Below, piece after piece: positions 8,817-18,384 of a stretch of 64,000 bases of DNA. The notes beneath the pieces are model-generated. The model was not told where the DNA came from, made no database searches, and saw nothing but the letters and a program-made list of their open reading frames with translations. The stretch comes from Alcanivorax sp. (GTDB lineage: Bacteria; Pseudomonadota; Gammaproteobacteria; Pseudomonadales; Alcanivoracaceae). Made by a program: the position numbers and the translations under genes. How positions within the stretch are numbered: position 1 is the stretch's first letter; the number at the start of each line of letters is the position of its first letter. The stretch is from the NCBI GenBank assembly GCA_022449455.1, contig JAKUPL010000004.1, forward strand, positions 124,001 through 188,000, written 5' to 3'.

Positions 8817-10433
8817 CTATCGGCGCCAGGCCCAGATCAGCAGGACGGCGCCGCCGGCGGCCAGCCAGGGCGCGGCGGCGGCTCCGGCGAACAGGGCGTC
8901 GCCGGCGGCCAGCCCGGCCAGTGCCAGGCCGCCCAGGCCGCCCAGCAGGGTGTGACGGTGGCGGCGCAGGCCGTCCTCGAAGCGGCGGGCGGTCTCGCGC
9001 TGCTGCTGGGGCTGGTGGCGCAGGTTCTCCAGGGCGTCGCGCAGCAGGTCCGGCATGTCCGGCAGCTGAGCGGTCCATTCCGGCAGCCGGTTACGCAGCT
9101 TGCGGGCGGTGGCGGTGGGGCCGTATTCCTCCAGCATCCAGCGCTCCAGCAGCGGCCGGCCGGTGGTCCAGATGTCCAGTTGCGGGTAGATGCTGCGGCC
9201 CAGGCCCTCGATGTGCACCAGGGTCTTCATCAGCAGGATGTACTGGACCGGCGCTTCGATGTGGTAGCTGCGGGCCAGATCGAACAGCTTGAGAATCAGC
9301 GGCGCGAATTCCAGCGCCTCCAGGGAGGCGCCGCGCACCGGTTCGATCAGCTCGGTGACCGCCTGTTCGAAGCGGTGCCGGTCGATGGGGCCGCGTGCCC
9401 AGCCGGCGCGGATCACCAGGTCCACCAGGCCCGGGTAATCCTCGCGCATCACCGCCAGCACCATGCGTCCGAGCACGTTCAGGTCCTGCTTGGACAGGCG
9501 CCCGGCGATGGCGCAGTCCACCGCCATGTACTGGGGCGACTCCGGGTGCTCCGGATTGACGAAGATGTTGCCCGGGTGCATGTCGGCGTGGAAGAAATTG
9601 TGCCGGAACACCTGGGTGAAGAAGATTTCCACGCCACGCTCGGCCAGCTGGCGCCGATCGACGCCGGCGGCCTCGATGCGCGCCGTGTCGTTCACCGGGA
9701 TGCCGTAGATGCGGTCGGACACCATCACCCGCCGGGACGACAGGGTCAGGTGCACGGCGGGGATGTACAGCAGCGGGCTGAACAGGAAATGGCGGCGCAT
9801 GGTTTCGCTGTTGCGGGCTTCCCGCTCCAGGTCCAGCTCGGCGCGGATCACGTGCTGATAGTCGCGCACCACCCGCACCGGGTGGAAATAGCGGGCGTCG
9901 GCCCACAGCCGTTCCAGCAGGCGGGCGCCGAAGTCCATCACCTTCAGGTCGCGGTCCACCCGTTGCTCGATGCCCGGGCGCAGCACCTTGACCACCACCT
10001 CGCCGCCCTCGGCCAGGGTGGCGGGGTGCACCTGGGCCACCGAGGCGGAGGCCAGCGGGGTATCGTCGAAGCAGCTGAACACCTGATCGATGGGCGCAGG
10101 CAGGGCGGTTTCCACCAGCGCGCGGGCCTCGGCGCCGTCGAACGGCGCCACCTTGTCCTGCAGTTTCGCCAGGGCCTCGGTCCATTCCGGCGGCAGCATG
10201 TCGCGGCGGGTGGCCATCAACTGGCCGAATTTGATGAAGATCGGGCCCAGCCGCTCCAGGGCCAGGCGCAGCCGGTCGCCGTCGCTCAGACCGCCGGTGC
10301 CGCGCCAGCTGGAGGGGACCAGGTACTGCAGGCCCACCAGCAGCGGGCGGGCCGGGTGAGCGGGCAGCAGGGAAAACAGGCGGTAACGGCAGGCCACATG
10401 GACCACCACCAGCAAACGGATAACGGGAGGCAT
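8817..10433 (-). CDS. ubiB: Ubiquinone biosynthesis protein UbiB (atypical kinase/ATPase)
   Basis: Member of the ABC1/ADCK protein-kinase-like family needed for ubiquinone synthesis, probably an ATPase that helps extract lipid intermediates. The family motif KFGQLMATRRDMLP begins at residue 68. The Ala-rich nucleotide loop appears as TPLASASVAQVH, and the catalytic core as HADMHPGNIFV with the metal-binding Asp in VDCAIAG. Two C-terminal hydrophobic helices (about residues 495-535) anchor it to the inner membrane. The length of 538 aa is typical. The start overlaps the ubiJ stop by 1 nt; translational coupling is likely because no clear Shine-Dalgarno is visible. Confidence 0.96.
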   Translation of the reverse strand: MPPVIRLLVVVHVACRYRLFSLLPAHPARPLLVGLQYLVPSSWRGTGGLSDGDRLRLALERLGPIFIKFGQLMATRRDMLPPEWTEALAKLQDKVAPFDGAEARALVETALPAPIDQVFSCFDDTPLASASVAQVHPATLAEGGEVVVKVLRPGIEQRVDRDLKVMDFGARLLERLWADARYFHPVRVVRDYQHVIRAELDLEREARNSETMRRHFLFSPLLYIPAVHLTLSSRRVMVSDRIYGIPVNDTARIEAAGVDRRQLAERGVEIFFTQVFRHNFFHADMHPGNIFVNPEHPESPQYMAVDCAIAGRLSKQDLNVLGRMVLAVMREDYPGLVDLVIRAGWARGPIDRHRFEQAVTELIEPVRGASLEALEFAPLILKLFDLARSYHIEAPVQYILLMKTLVHIEGLGRSIYPQLDIWTTGRPLLERWMLEEYGPTATARKLRNRLPEWTAQLPDMPDLLRDALENLRHQPQQQRETARRFEDGLRRHRHTLLGGLGGLALAGLAAGDALFAGAAAAPWLAAGGAVLLIWAWRR

Positions 10434-11062
10434 CAGGGGCGCGGGCTCCGCTGGGTCAGGTGTTGCACGCGGGCATCCAGACGGTCCACGTCGCCGCGCA
10501 GTTCATCCACGTCCTGGTAGAACTCATACAGGTCCCGGCGCAGCGCCAGCAGGCCCGCCTCGCTGCCCAGATAGTCGCCCACCTGATCGCCGAGCCGATC
10601 CAGGGTGGCGCGGGCCCAGCCGAACAGACGGCGGGCGCCCAGGTCCACCTGCTGGGCCAGTTCGCCGCCGATCAGCGGCTCCAGCAGGGCGCCCCAGTCC
10701 AGGCGCAGGTCGCCGGCCAGGTCGCGCAGGTCCTGCAGCAGTTCCCGGTTGCCTTCCACCCGCACCGGTCCGCCGATCACGCCGGGCTGGCGGCGCCAGT
10801 CCAGCAGCAGGGCGGCCAGATCCACCGGGTTGCCGGTGACGGTCACGTCCGGCTCGGCGTCGCTGCGCAGGTACAGTTCCACTCCGTCTTCCACGATCAG
10901 TGCGTAGAAGGCGGCGCTGGGCAGGGTCAGGCGCACCGCCAACAGCCGGCCGGCGTGCCGGTTGAGGCGCGCGGCGGTGGCCGGGTCGCCGCGCAGGGCG
11001 GCGTTGATGGCGCGCTCGGCGGTGGCGGCGGCGGTGGTGGAGAGCAGGCCGGGCTGACGCAT
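10433..11062 (-). CDS. ubiJ: Ubiquinone biosynthesis accessory factor UbiJ (SCP2 domain)
   Basis: Lipid-binding accessory protein of the soluble ubiquinone-biosynthesis complex. An N-terminal SCP2-like sterol-carrier domain (about residues 20-120, with FYALIVEDGVELYL and PDVTVTGNPVDLAALL) is followed by a C-terminal coiled-coil-like helix rich in Asp/Arg/Leu (YEFYQDVDELRGDVDRLDARVQHL). It sits between ubiE and ubiB, overlapping each by 1 nt, which is the conserved ubiEJB order. 209 aa, usual size. Confidence 0.92.
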   Translation of the reverse strand: MRQPGLLSTTAAATAERAINAALRGDPATAARLNRHAGRLLAVRLTLPSAAFYALIVEDGVELYLRSDAEPDVTVTGNPVDLAALLLDWRRQPGVIGGPVRVEGNRELLQDLRDLAGDLRLDWGALLEPLIGGELAQQVDLGARRLFGWARATLDRLGDQVGDYLGSEAGLLALRRDLYEFYQDVDELRGDVDRLDARVQHLTQRSPRP

Positions 11063-11865
11063 CAGAGTTTAAAGCCCCGGTGCAGGGCGACGATGCCGCC
11101 GATCATGTTGAAGTACTCGGTGCGGCCGTAGCCGGCGTCGTCCATCATCGTCTTGAGGGTGTCCTGATCCGGGTGCATGCGGATCGATTCGGCCAGGTAC
11201 TGATAGCTTTCCGAGTCGTTGACCACCAGCTTGCCGAGGCGCGGCCAGACCGCGAAGGAATAGGTGTCGTAGGCCTTGCCCAGCAGCGGATTGACCGGTT
11301 TGGAAAATTCCAGCACCAGCAGCCGGCCGCCGGGTTTGAGCACCCGCAGCATGGAGCGCAGGGCGGCGTCCTTATCGGTGATGTTGCGCAGGCCGAAGGC
11401 GATGGTCACGCAGTCGAAGCTGTTGTCGGCGAACGGCAGGCATTCGCCGTTGACCTGGGCGACCCGGGTATTGTGGCCGCAGCCGGCGTCGATCAGCCGG
11501 TCGCGACCCACCGCCAGCATGGCGTCGTTGATGTCCGCCAGCACCACCTCGCCGGTGTCGCCCACCAGCCGCGAGAACTTGATCGCCAGATCGCCGGTGC
11601 CGCCGGCCAGGTCCAGCACCCGCTGGCCCGGGCGCACGCCGGCCAGTTCGATGGTCATGCGTTTGAGCACCCGATGGCTGCCCATCGAGATCAGATCGTT
11701 CATGACGTCGTAGCGGGCGGCCACCGAGCGGAACACGCCGGCCACTTTCCGCTGCTTCTCCCGCCACGGCACCTGCTGGTAGCCGAAGTGGGTGACCTGG
11801 TCACTGCTGGTGTCGGCGCGGCTGGCGTTGGGGTTGTTCGGTTCGGTCATGTCGGGGTCGGTCAT
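11062..11865 (-). CDS. ubiE: Ubiquinone/menaquinone biosynthesis C-methyltransferase UbiE
   Basis: SAM-dependent C-methyltransferase of ubiquinone (and menaquinone) biosynthesis. It shows THFGYQQV near the start, [18 protein letters not shown], the SAM-binding motif [12 protein letters not shown], and the late motif [13 protein letters not shown]. The N-terminus is extended by about 20 polar residues compared with E. coli; a second in-frame ATG at 11850 could be used. The ATG at 11865 overlaps the stop of the upstream FFLEELY-motif gene by 4 nt (ATGA), so the two are translated together. Confidence 0.96.
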   Translation of the reverse strand: MTDPDMTEPNNPNASRADTSSDQVTHFGYQQVPWREKQRKVAGVFRSVAARYDVMNDLISMGSHRVLKRMTIELAGVRPGQRVLDLAGGTGDLAIKFSRLVGDTGEVVLADINDAMLAVGRDRLIDAGCGHNTRVAQVNGECLPFADNSFDCVTIAFGLRNITDKDAALRSMLRVLKPGGRLLVLEFSKPVNPLLGKAYDTYSFAVWPRLGKLVVNDSESYQYLAESIRMHPDQDTLKTMMDDAGYGRTEYFNMIGGIVALHRGFKL

Positions 11866-12560
11866 GGAACGTCCTTGAAGGGAGCGGGGTGATCGGCCAG
11901 AACCCGGTCCAGGATGGCGCCCTCACGGTGGGCCACCTGCTCCAGCAGCCGGCCCACGCTGGGCACCGGCTTCATCACCCGGAAACTGCGGTCCATGAAA
12001 TCATACAGGTTCGTGAAGCCCGCCGCATGGGCGGGGCGGCGTACCAGCCGGAAGGTGGTCTGCAGGGTGCGTGAGCGCACATAGCGGTCGATATGGTGGC
12101 CCAGCCCGGCCACCAGGGCGAGCTGACGACGGCGCGCCGGTTCATCGCCGAGCCGGTAGGCGGCCAGATAGTCGGCCTCGGCCAGGGGCTGGTCCAGGCG
12201 CCGGTCCAGATCCCGCGCCAGGGCTTCGTCCAGTTCCTGGGTGAGGATGGCGGCTTCCAGGGCGCTGGCGGAGGTCACCATCACCCGGTCGGGCAGCAGG
12301 CGCATGGCCTTGGGCAGGGCACGGCGGATTTCCCGGGCCACCGGCGGCAGATCGCGGCCGCCGTAGACGTCGTCCAGCAAAAAGCCGATGCCCGGTCGCA
12401 GGCGCGGGTCGTCGAACAAGTCCCGATGGGTGGCCAGAAAACGGTCGCGCTGAAACGCCCGCAGCCGCGCCAGGCGGGCCAGAAAGAGGTCATCGTCCTG
12501 GTGCTGTCGCAGCTGGAAAAAGCGGTTCAGGGAGTCTTGCAGATGTTCGCCGGCGCTCAT
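11862..12560 (-). CDS. FFLEELY-motif family protein
   Basis: Protein of 232 aa without a signal peptide or membrane helix, mostly alpha-helical and Arg-rich. The segment [17 protein letters not shown] matches the motif that names the FFLEELY family (FFL-[DE]-[DE]-[LV]-Y), followed by an [10 protein letters not shown] helix as in relatives. The function is not established as far as I know. GGAGG lies 6 nt before the ATG at 12560. It is the first gene of the ubi operon and overlaps ubiE by 4 nt, which suggests a link with quinone synthesis or membrane lipid biology, but that is context inference only. Confidence 0.8.
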   Translation of the reverse strand: MSAGEHLQDSLNRFFQLRQHQDDDLFLARLARLRAFQRDRFLATHRDLFDDPRLRPGIGFLLDDVYGGRDLPPVAREIRRALPKAMRLLPDRVMVTSASALEAAILTQELDEALARDLDRRLDQPLAEADYLAAYRLGDEPARRRQLALVAGLGHHIDRYVRSRTLQTTFRLVRRPAHAAGFTNLYDFMDRSFRVMKPVPSVGRLLEQVAHREGAILDRVLADHPAPFKDVP

Positions 12561-12596
12561 GGGTCCCTCCGGCGGGGGATGATAGCAATAAAACCC

Positions 12597-12742
12597 AGTT
12601 GAAAGTGACAAGTTAAAAGTTACAACGCGGGCACCGGTGGTGGCGACCAATAACAACGAGGCCGCGCCCAAGCCTGGGACGCGGCCTCATCGTTGCAGGC
12701 CCCACAGGGCGGCGGGCGCGTTGCAACTTTTAACTTTCAACT
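12597..12742. repeat. Heptamer inverted-repeat element A
   Basis: Left arm 12597-12624: four in-phase 7-nt units (AGTTGAA, AGTGACA, AGTTAAA, AGTTACA), then ACGCG. Right arm 12722-12742: three inverted units (TGCAACT, TTTAACT, TTCAACT) preceded by CGCGT. The core has a perfect 9-bp hairpin (12658-12666 with 12680-12688). It lies between the hslU stop (2 nt away) and the FFLEELY/ubi operon start, so it could end hslVU transcription or mark the ubi promoter region. Same family as the elements at 24, 46, 54 and 55 kb. Confidence 0.8.
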
Positions 12743-12744
12743 TC

Positions 12745-14094
12745 TTAAAGAATGTACCGGCTCAGATCCTCGTCGTTGGCCAGTTCGCCGAGATAGCGGT
12801 CCACCGCTTCCGCGTCCAGCACCAGCGGTTTGTCGTGGTACTGGGTGGCCAGGTCGTCGGCGTCGTAGCTGATTTCTTCCAGCAGCTTTTCCAGCACCGT
12901 GTGCAGGCGGCGGGCGCCGATGTTCTCGGTGCGTTCGTTGACCTGCCAGGCCACCTCGGCGATGCGGCGGATGCAGTCCGTGGTGAGCTCCAGCTTGAGG
13001 CCCTCGGTTTCCAGCAGGGCGCGGTACTGCTCGGTGAGCGAGCATTTCGGCTCGGTGAGAATGCGCTCGAAGTCGTCCGGCGTCAGGGCGTCCAGCTCCA
13101 CGCGGATCGGCAGGCGGCCCTGCAGTTCCGGGATCAGGTCGCTGGGCTTGGCCAGGTGGAAGGCGCCGGAGGCGATGAACAGAATGTGGTCGGTGTGCAC
13201 CATGCCGTACTTGGTGCTTACCGTGGAGCCCTCGATCAGTGGCAGCAGGTCACGCTGCACGCCTTCCCGGGACACGTCGGTGCCGCCGGTCTCGGAGCGC
13301 TTGGCCACCTTGTCGATCTCATCGATAAAGACGATGCCGTGGTTTTCCACCAGATCCACCGCCTGCACCTTCAGTTCGTCTTCATTGACGAAGCGCGCCG
13401 CTTCCTCGTCGCGCAGGATGCGCAGGGCGTCGCGCACCTTGAGCTTCTGGGTTTTCTTGCGGCCGTTGTTGCCCATCCGCGAGAACATCTGCTGCAGCTG
13501 GCTGGTCATCTCTTCCATGCCCGGCGGCGCCATGATCTCCACGCCCTGGGGCTGGGCGGTGACCTCCACCTCGATTTCCTTGTCGTCCAGTTCGCCTTCG
13601 CGCAGTTTTTTGCGGAATACCTGGCGGGTGCTGGTCTCCCGGGATTCGGCCCAGTCAGAGTCCGACTGGCCACCGCGGGCGGCGGGCAGCAGGGCGTCCA
13701 GCACGCGCTCCTCGGCGGCGTCCTCGGCCTTGTGCCGCTGGCGCTCCATCTCTTTTTCGCGCAGCAGCTTCACACCCACTTCCACCAGGTCGCGGATGAT
13801 CGATTCCACATCGCGGCCCACATAGCCCACCTCGGTGAACTTGGTGGCCTCGATTTTCAGGAAGGGGGCGTCGGCCAGCCTGGCCAGGCGCCGGGCGATT
13901 TCGGTCTTGCCCACGCCGGTGGGGCCGATCATAAGAATGTTCTTGGGCGCCACTTCGGCGCGCATTTCCGCCGGCAGTTGCATGCGGCGCCAGCGATTGC
14001 GCAGGGCCAGGGCCACGGCCTTCTTGGCCTCTTCCTGGCCGACGATGTGCCGGTTAAGTTCGCTGACGATCTCGCGGGGAGTCAGGGACGCCAC
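12745..14094 (-). CDS. hslU: ATP-dependent protease ATPase subunit HslU (ClpY)
   Basis: AAA+ unfoldase that feeds substrates into the HslV peptidase. Walker A is GPTGVGKT at residues 57-64, the pore loop GYVGRD at 90-95, and Walker B IVFIDEID at 254-261; the intermediate (I) domain with polar, charged sequence lies between about 110 and 230. The C-terminus EDLSRYIL is the tail that docks into HslV. GTG start at 14094 overlaps the hslV TAG by 1 nt. 449 aa, close to the usual length. Confidence 0.98.
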   Translation of the reverse strand: MASLTPREIVSELNRHIVGQEEAKKAVALALRNRWRRMQLPAEMRAEVAPKNILMIGPTGVGKTEIARRLARLADAPFLKIEATKFTEVGYVGRDVESIIRDLVEVGVKLLREKEMERQRHKAEDAAEERVLDALLPAARGGQSDSDWAESRETSTRQVFRKKLREGELDDKEIEVEVTAQPQGVEIMAPPGMEEMTSQLQQMFSRMGNNGRKKTQKLKVRDALRILRDEEAARFVNEDELKVQAVDLVENHGIVFIDEIDKVAKRSETGGTDVSREGVQRDLLPLIEGSTVSTKYGMVHTDHILFIASGAFHLAKPSDLIPELQGRLPIRVELDALTPDDFERILTEPKCSLTEQYRALLETEGLKLELTTDCIRRIAEVAWQVNERTENIGARRLHTVLEKLLEEISYDADDLATQYHDKPLVLDAEAVDRYLGELANDEDLSRYIL

Positions 14095-14633
14095 TATTCA
14101 AGCTCCTCGAAGGTGTGAGACTGGTTGGTGTAGATGCAGATATCGCCGGCGATTTTCAGGCTCTGGGCGACGATGTCGCGGGCCGGCATGTCGGTGTTGC
14201 GCAGCAGGGCGGACGCCGCCGCCTGGGCGAAGGGGCCGCCGGAGCCGATGGCGATCAGGCCGCCTTCTTCCGGTTCCACCACGTCGCCGTTGCCGGTGAT
14301 GATCAGGGAGTTTTCCTTGTCGGCCACCGCCAGCAGCGCCTCCAGGCGGCGCAGGGCGCGGTCGGTGCGCCAGTCCTTGGCCAGCTCCACGGCGGCGCGC
14401 ACCAGATGGCCCTGGTGTTTTTCCAGCTGCGCCTCAAAGCGTTCGAACAGGGTGAACGCGTCGGCGGTGCCGCCGGCGAATCCGGCGATCACTTTGCCGT
14501 GGTAGAGGCGCCGCACCTTGCGGGCGTTGCCTTTCATGACTGTGTTGCCCAGGGTCACCTGGCCGTCGCCGCCGATCACGACATTGTTGCCGCGCCGGAC
14601 GGAGACGATGGTGGTGCCGTGATATTGCTCCAC
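14094..14633 (-). CDS. hslV: ATP-dependent protease subunit HslV (ClpQ)
   Basis: Proteasome-like threonine peptidase that works with HslU. The sequence begins [27 protein letters not shown]; processing before the Thr-Thr pair exposes the catalytic N-terminal threonine. The family motifs [30 protein letters not shown] and ALLRNTD follow. GTG start with AAGGAG 8 nt upstream. It is first of the hslVU pair. Confidence 0.98.
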   Translation of the reverse strand: MEQYHGTTIVSVRRGNNVVIGGDGQVTLGNTVMKGNARKVRRLYHGKVIAGFAGGTADAFTLFERFEAQLEKHQGHLVRAAVELAKDWRTDRALRRLEALLAVADKENSLIITGNGDVVEPEEGGLIAIGSGGPFAQAAASALLRNTDMPARDIVAQSLKIAGDICIYTNQSHTFEELE

Positions 14634-14700
14634 GGAGGTCTCCTTATCCTGATTTGAAAAGGATGTGAGGGGGCGCCGGGGAAATTCAAGGTGTGCGAAG

Positions 14701-14731
14701 CGGACGCCCGGCGCGGCAGGCCGGGCGTCCG
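14701..14731 (-). terminator. 12-bp GC hairpin between the SPOR gene and hslV
   Basis: Positions 14701-14712 pair perfectly with 14720-14731 around a 7-nt loop, just after the SPOR-gene stop on the minus strand. No U-tract follows in either direction, so termination strength is uncertain. Confidence 0.5.
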
Positions 14732-14735
14732 GCGG

Positions 14736-15386
14736 CTATTCCTTGAGCTGGATGGGCAGGGTTTCCACGCCGTTGGCGGCCAGTTTGTCCTGGGCGCGGT
14801 GCAGGGCGTTGATGTTGTTGTAGGGGCCGATCATGACCCGGTGCCAGGTGTCGCCGTTGTCCAGCTTGACCGGCTGGATGCGCACCTCGTAGCCCTTGAG
14901 GATCAATTCCGCCCGGCGCCGGTCGGCGTCGCCCTGGCTGCGGAAGCTGCCGGCCTGCAGCACGAAGCGCTTGTCGTTGCGACCGGCCACCGGGGCGTCG
15001 TCGTCCTGCTGCTTCTGCTCGGCGGGGCGGGCCGGCTGGGCCTCCTTCACCGGCCGCGACGGGCCGTCCTCGTCCTCGCCCTTGGGGACGATCACTTCCA
15101 TCTTCGGCAGCACCGCGTAGAAGTCGAACTTGGGCTGATCGTCGCCCTTGCCGGCCTTTTGATCCGGCTGTTCCTTGTCGTCGTCCCGGGGCGTCGATGG
15201 CTCGGCGCCGGCGTTGCCGTTCGGTGCCCGCCCTTGATCCATCTGAACCTGGGTCAGGTGCACCAGGAAAGCCACGAACAGGCCGGCGGCCAGACCGGTG
15301 AACAGCCAGACCCAGCCCGGGACCTGACGGCTTTTTTTCTTGCTTGGCCCACGGCTGGCACCGCGGCGGGGGGTGTTCTTCGCCAT
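14736..15386 (-). CDS. SPOR-domain cell-division protein, FtsN-like
   Basis: Bitopic inner-membrane protein of 216 aa that probably binds denuded septal peptidoglycan. It has a basic cytoplasmic N-terminus ([20 protein letters not shown]), one transmembrane helix at about residues 22-44, an acidic and disordered periplasmic linker, and a C-terminal SPOR domain (about 138-214: FVLQAGSFRSQGDADRRRAEL to HRVMIGPYNN). Location next to argS and priA matches ftsN in many Gammaproteobacteria. The ATG overlaps the argS stop by 1 nt (TAATG). Confidence 0.87.
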   Translation of the reverse strand: MAKNTPRRGASRGPSKKKSRQVPGWVWLFTGLAAGLFVAFLVHLTQVQMDQGRAPNGNAGAEPSTPRDDDKEQPDQKAGKGDDQPKFDFYAVLPKMEVIVPKGEDEDGPSRPVKEAQPARPAEQKQQDDDAPVAGRNDKRFVLQAGSFRSQGDADRRRAELILKGYEVRIQPVKLDNGDTWHRVMIGPYNNINALHRAQDKLAANGVETLPIQLKE

Positions 15387-17149
15387 TACATGCGCTCCAG
15401 GGGATCCAGGCCCAGCAGGGTCAGACCGCGGCCCAGGGTGCGGGCGGTCAGCGCGGCCAGCTTGAGACGGCCGGTTTTCACCGCTTCGTCGTCGGCGGCG
15501 AGAATCGGGCAATGTTCATAGAAGGCCGAGAACAGGCCGGCCAGGTCGTACAGATAGGCGCACAGGAAATGGGGCTGGCCCTTGGCCGCCACCTGTTCCA
15601 CCACCTCGCCGAATTGCACCAGCCGGGCGGCGAGGGCCTGCTCCGCGTCCTCGTCAAGACGGAAACCGCCCTCCAGATCGCCCACCCGGTCCAGGCTCAG
15701 CCCGGCCTTGCGGAACACGCTGACCACCCGGGTGTAGGCGTACAGCAGGTAGGGCGCGGTGTTGCCCTCGAAGCTGAGCATCTGGTTGAAATCGAAGATG
15801 TAGTCGCTGGTTCGGTTCTTGCTCAGGTCGGCGTACTTGACCGCGCCGATGCCCACCGCCCGGGCGATGGTGCGCAGTTCATCCTCGGCCAGATCCGCGT
15901 TCTTGGCGCGCACCAGGTCGTAGGCGCGCTGCTCGGCTTCGTCGAGCAGGTCGATCAGTTTCACGGTGCCGCCGTCGCGGGTCTTGAACGGGCGGCCGTC
16001 GGCGCCGTTCATGGTGCCGAAGCCCATGTGCTCCATCTCCACATGGGCGTCCACGAAGCCGGCCTTGCGGGCGACGGTGAAGATCTGCTGGAAATGCAGG
16101 GCCTGGCGCTGGTCGACGAAATACAGCAGCCGGTCGCCGCCCAGGGCGCCGGCGCGGTAACGCACCGCCGCGAGATCGGTGGTGGCGTACAGATAGCCGC
16201 CGCCGGCCTTGCGCACGATCACCGGCAGCGGGTCGCCGTCCTTGTTCTTGAATTCGTCCAGGAACACGCACAGGGCGCCCTGGTCCTCGGTGAGCAGGCC
16301 GGCGGCGTCCAGGTCCGCCACCACCTTGGGCAGGTCGTCGTTGTAGGCGCTTTCGCCGCGCACGTCGTCCGGGCCCAGGCGCACGCCCAGGCGTTGATAG
16401 ACCGCGAAGCAGTGGCTCAGGGACACCTGGTTGAACTCGGCCCACAGTTTCAGGCAGTAGTCGTCGCCGGACTGCAGCTCCACCACCAGGGCGCGGGCCC
16501 GGTCGGCGAAATCGGCGGACTCGTCGAAACGCCGTTTGGCGGCCCGGTAGAAGGTTTCCAGGTCGGACAGCTCGCGGCTCAGGGCCTGATCGCCATCCTC
16601 GTCCTTACGCTCTTCCAGATAGGCCAGCAGCATGCCGAACTGGGTGCCCCAGTCGCCCACGTGGTTCTGCGGCACCACCTTGTGGCCGAGGAAATCCAGG
16701 GTGCGCACCACGGCGTCGCCGATGATGGTGGAGCGCAGATGGCCGACGTGCATTTCCTTGGCCAGGTTGGGCGAGGAGTAATCGATCACCACGGTCTGCG
16801 CCCGGGCCGGGCGCGGCACCGCCAGAGCCGGGTCCGCCAGGGCGGCCTCCAACTGGTCGGTGAGCCAGCTTTCCGCCTGGAAGAAATTGATGAAGCCGGG
16901 GCCGGCGATCTCGGTGCGCGCCACCGCCGCGTCCTCGGGCAGGGCCGCCACCAGCGCCTCGGCCAGATCGCGGGGCTTCATACCCGCCGGCTTGGCCAGC
17001 ATCAGCGCGATGTTGGTGGCGAAGTCGCCGTGGCTTTTGTCCTTGGTGCGGTCGATCTGCACCGGCCGCCGGGCGTCGGCGGGCAGGGTGCCGTTGGCGG
17101 TCAGCGTCTCGAGCGCTTGCTCGATCAGGGCGACAAGACGGTCTTTCAT
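15386..17149 (-). CDS. argS: Arginyl-tRNA synthetase
   Basis: Class I aminoacyl-tRNA synthetase charging tRNA-Arg. The Arg-tRNA-synthetase N-terminal domain ([18 protein letters not shown]) is followed by the catalytic signature [21 protein letters not shown], whose HVGH is the HIGH motif. The C-terminal DALR anticodon-binding domain ends [12 protein letters not shown]. At 587 aa it is full length; the start is the ATG at 17149 with a GGAAG Shine-Dalgarno, and the longer open frame upstream is not coding. A -10-like TACAAT sits at 17184-17179 on this strand. Confidence 0.97.
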   Translation of the reverse strand: MKDRLVALIEQALETLTANGTLPADARRPVQIDRTKDKSHGDFATNIALMLAKPAGMKPRDLAEALVAALPEDAAVARTEIAGPGFINFFQAESWLTDQLEAALADPALAVPRPARAQTVVIDYSSPNLAKEMHVGHLRSTIIGDAVVRTLDFLGHKVVPQNHVGDWGTQFGMLLAYLEERKDEDGDQALSRELSDLETFYRAAKRRFDESADFADRARALVVELQSGDDYCLKLWAEFNQVSLSHCFAVYQRLGVRLGPDDVRGESAYNDDLPKVVADLDAAGLLTEDQGALCVFLDEFKNKDGDPLPVIVRKAGGGYLYATTDLAAVRYRAGALGGDRLLYFVDQRQALHFQQIFTVARKAGFVDAHVEMEHMGFGTMNGADGRPFKTRDGGTVKLIDLLDEAEQRAYDLVRAKNADLAEDELRTIARAVGIGAVKYADLSKNRTSDYIFDFNQMLSFEGNTAPYLLYAYTRVVSVFRKAGLSLDRVGDLEGGFRLDEDAEQALAARLVQFGEVVEQVAAKGQPHFLCAYLYDLAGLFSAFYEHCPILAADDEAVKTGRLKLAALTARTLGRGLTLLGLDPLERM

Positions 17150-17188
17150 GGTCTTCCGGGGCCGTGGATGGGCCGCCGATTGTACGGC

Positions 17189-17208
17189 AAAGCGGCACGG
17201 AATGCCGC
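17189..17208 (-). terminator. Weak hairpin terminator after the efflux pair
   Basis: GCGGCA (17203-17208 on the minus strand) pairs with TGCCGC around a 5-nt loop and is followed by TTTG. It lies just after the stop of the HlyD-type gene. The stem is short and the U-tract only three, so the call is tentative. Confidence 0.4.
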
Positions 17209-17211
17209 CCC

Positions 17212-18351
17212 TCAGCCGCCGCTGATATCGATATCCACCTCCACCATCATCCCCGGGCCGATGCGGTCCACCGGGCCCTCGGTGAGGGCGATGCGCACCG
17301 GAATGCGCTGGGTGATCTTGGTGAAGTTGCCGGACGGATTGGGGTCGGGCAGCAGGGCGAACTGGCTGGTGGCGGCGCGGCCGACAATGCGCACCTCGCC
17401 GGCGAAATGCTCGTCCGGGTAGGCGTCCACGGTGATCGCCACCGGCTGGCCCGGGTGCAGTTCGCCGATGTCGGTTTCCTTGATGTTCGCCTCCACCCAC
17501 AGGTCGTCCGGGTTATGCATCATCAGCAGCGGCTGGCCGGCACTCACGTACTCACCCTGGTCCACCAGGGTTTTGTTGACCACGCCGCTGATCGGGCTGG
17601 GCACCTGCAGGTCGCGCATGCGTACCCGCTCCTCTTCCAGGTCGGCGCGGGCGCGGGCCAGCTCATTCTCCGCCACCTTGACGCGCGAGCGCATCACATC
17701 CGGCGGCGGCAGCGGCACCTGAACGCCGTTCAGAAAGCCCACATGGGCGTTGTTGGCCTGGGACTGGCTCACCGCCACTTCCTGCTTGGCGCGTTGGTAC
17801 TCGGCACGGGCGGTCTGGTAGGCGTAGTAATCCTGGTCGCGGCGCTGCTTGGAGATGGAGCCTTTTTTGAACAGCGCCTCGGTGCGCTTGTAGTCCTCCC
17901 GGGCGCTGGTCAGGCGCGAGCGGGCCGCTTCCTCGGCGGCCTTGGCGGAGTCCAGCTCCTGGCCGGTGATGGTCACGCCGCCCTGGAATTGCTGTTCGCC
18001 CAGCTCCATCCGGGTGCGCTCGTAGTCCACCTTGGCCTGTTGGGTGGCCACCTCGGCTTCCAGGGAGGCCAGCCGCCGCTGCTCCGGCTCACTGTACAGC
18101 CGGGCCACGGTGTCGCCCCGCTTCAGATGGTCACCCTCGGTGATGGTGAAGTCGGTGACCCAGCCGTCCAGGCGGCTGCTGACGGTGACCTGGCTGGCCA
18201 TGATGCGCGCGTCCTGGGCGCTCACGTGGGTGAGCCGGTGGGCAATGGCGAACGCCATCCACACCAGACACAGCAGCACCAGGATCGCCAGGGCGGCGAG
18301 CTTGAGCCGCCGCGACGGACGGCGCGGGGAGACGGAGGAGGACGAAGTCAT
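17212..18351 (-). CDS. HlyD/EmrA-family membrane fusion protein
   Basis: Periplasmic adaptor of a drug efflux pump, 379 aa. A single N-terminal membrane helix (about residues 16-38, [22 protein letters not shown]) is followed by the biotinyl-lipoyl-like half motif ([23 protein letters not shown]), a long coiled-coil hairpin (about 90-240), and the second half ([28 protein letters not shown]). It is downstream of an EmrB-type transporter with a 33-nt gap, so the two likely form one operon. Gene order (transporter first, adaptor second) is the reverse of E. coli emrAB. Confidence 0.9.
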   Translation of the reverse strand: MTSSSSVSPRRPSRRLKLAALAILVLLCLVWMAFAIAHRLTHVSAQDARIMASQVTVSSRLDGWVTDFTITEGDHLKRGDTVARLYSEPEQRRLASLEAEVATQQAKVDYERTRMELGEQQFQGGVTITGQELDSAKAAEEAARSRLTSAREDYKRTEALFKKGSISKQRRDQDYYAYQTARAEYQRAKQEVAVSQSQANNAHVGFLNGVQVPLPPPDVMRSRVKVAENELARARADLEEERVRMRDLQVPSPISGVVNKTLVDQGEYVSAGQPLLMMHNPDDLWVEANIKETDIGELHPGQPVAITVDAYPDEHFAGEVRIVGRAATSQFALLPDPNPSGNFTKITQRIPVRIALTEGPVDRIGPGMMVEVDIDISGG

Positions 18352-18384
18352 GGTGCGTTCCTTGATTCGGTCACGTGAATGAAC

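Noticed and set aside
8430-10520. A plus-strand open frame of about 700 codons opposite ubiB and hisE
   Set aside because: Same artefact of high GC content; composition is Gln/Gly/Ala/His-rich and it crosses two well supported genes.
12597-12742. CRISPR array
   Set aside because: The repeats are 7 nt, contiguous and inverted between arms; there are no spacers of constant length and no cas genes.
12637-14118. A plus-strand open frame opposite hslU
   Set aside because: Antisense shadow; hslU has Walker motifs and the HslV-docking tail.
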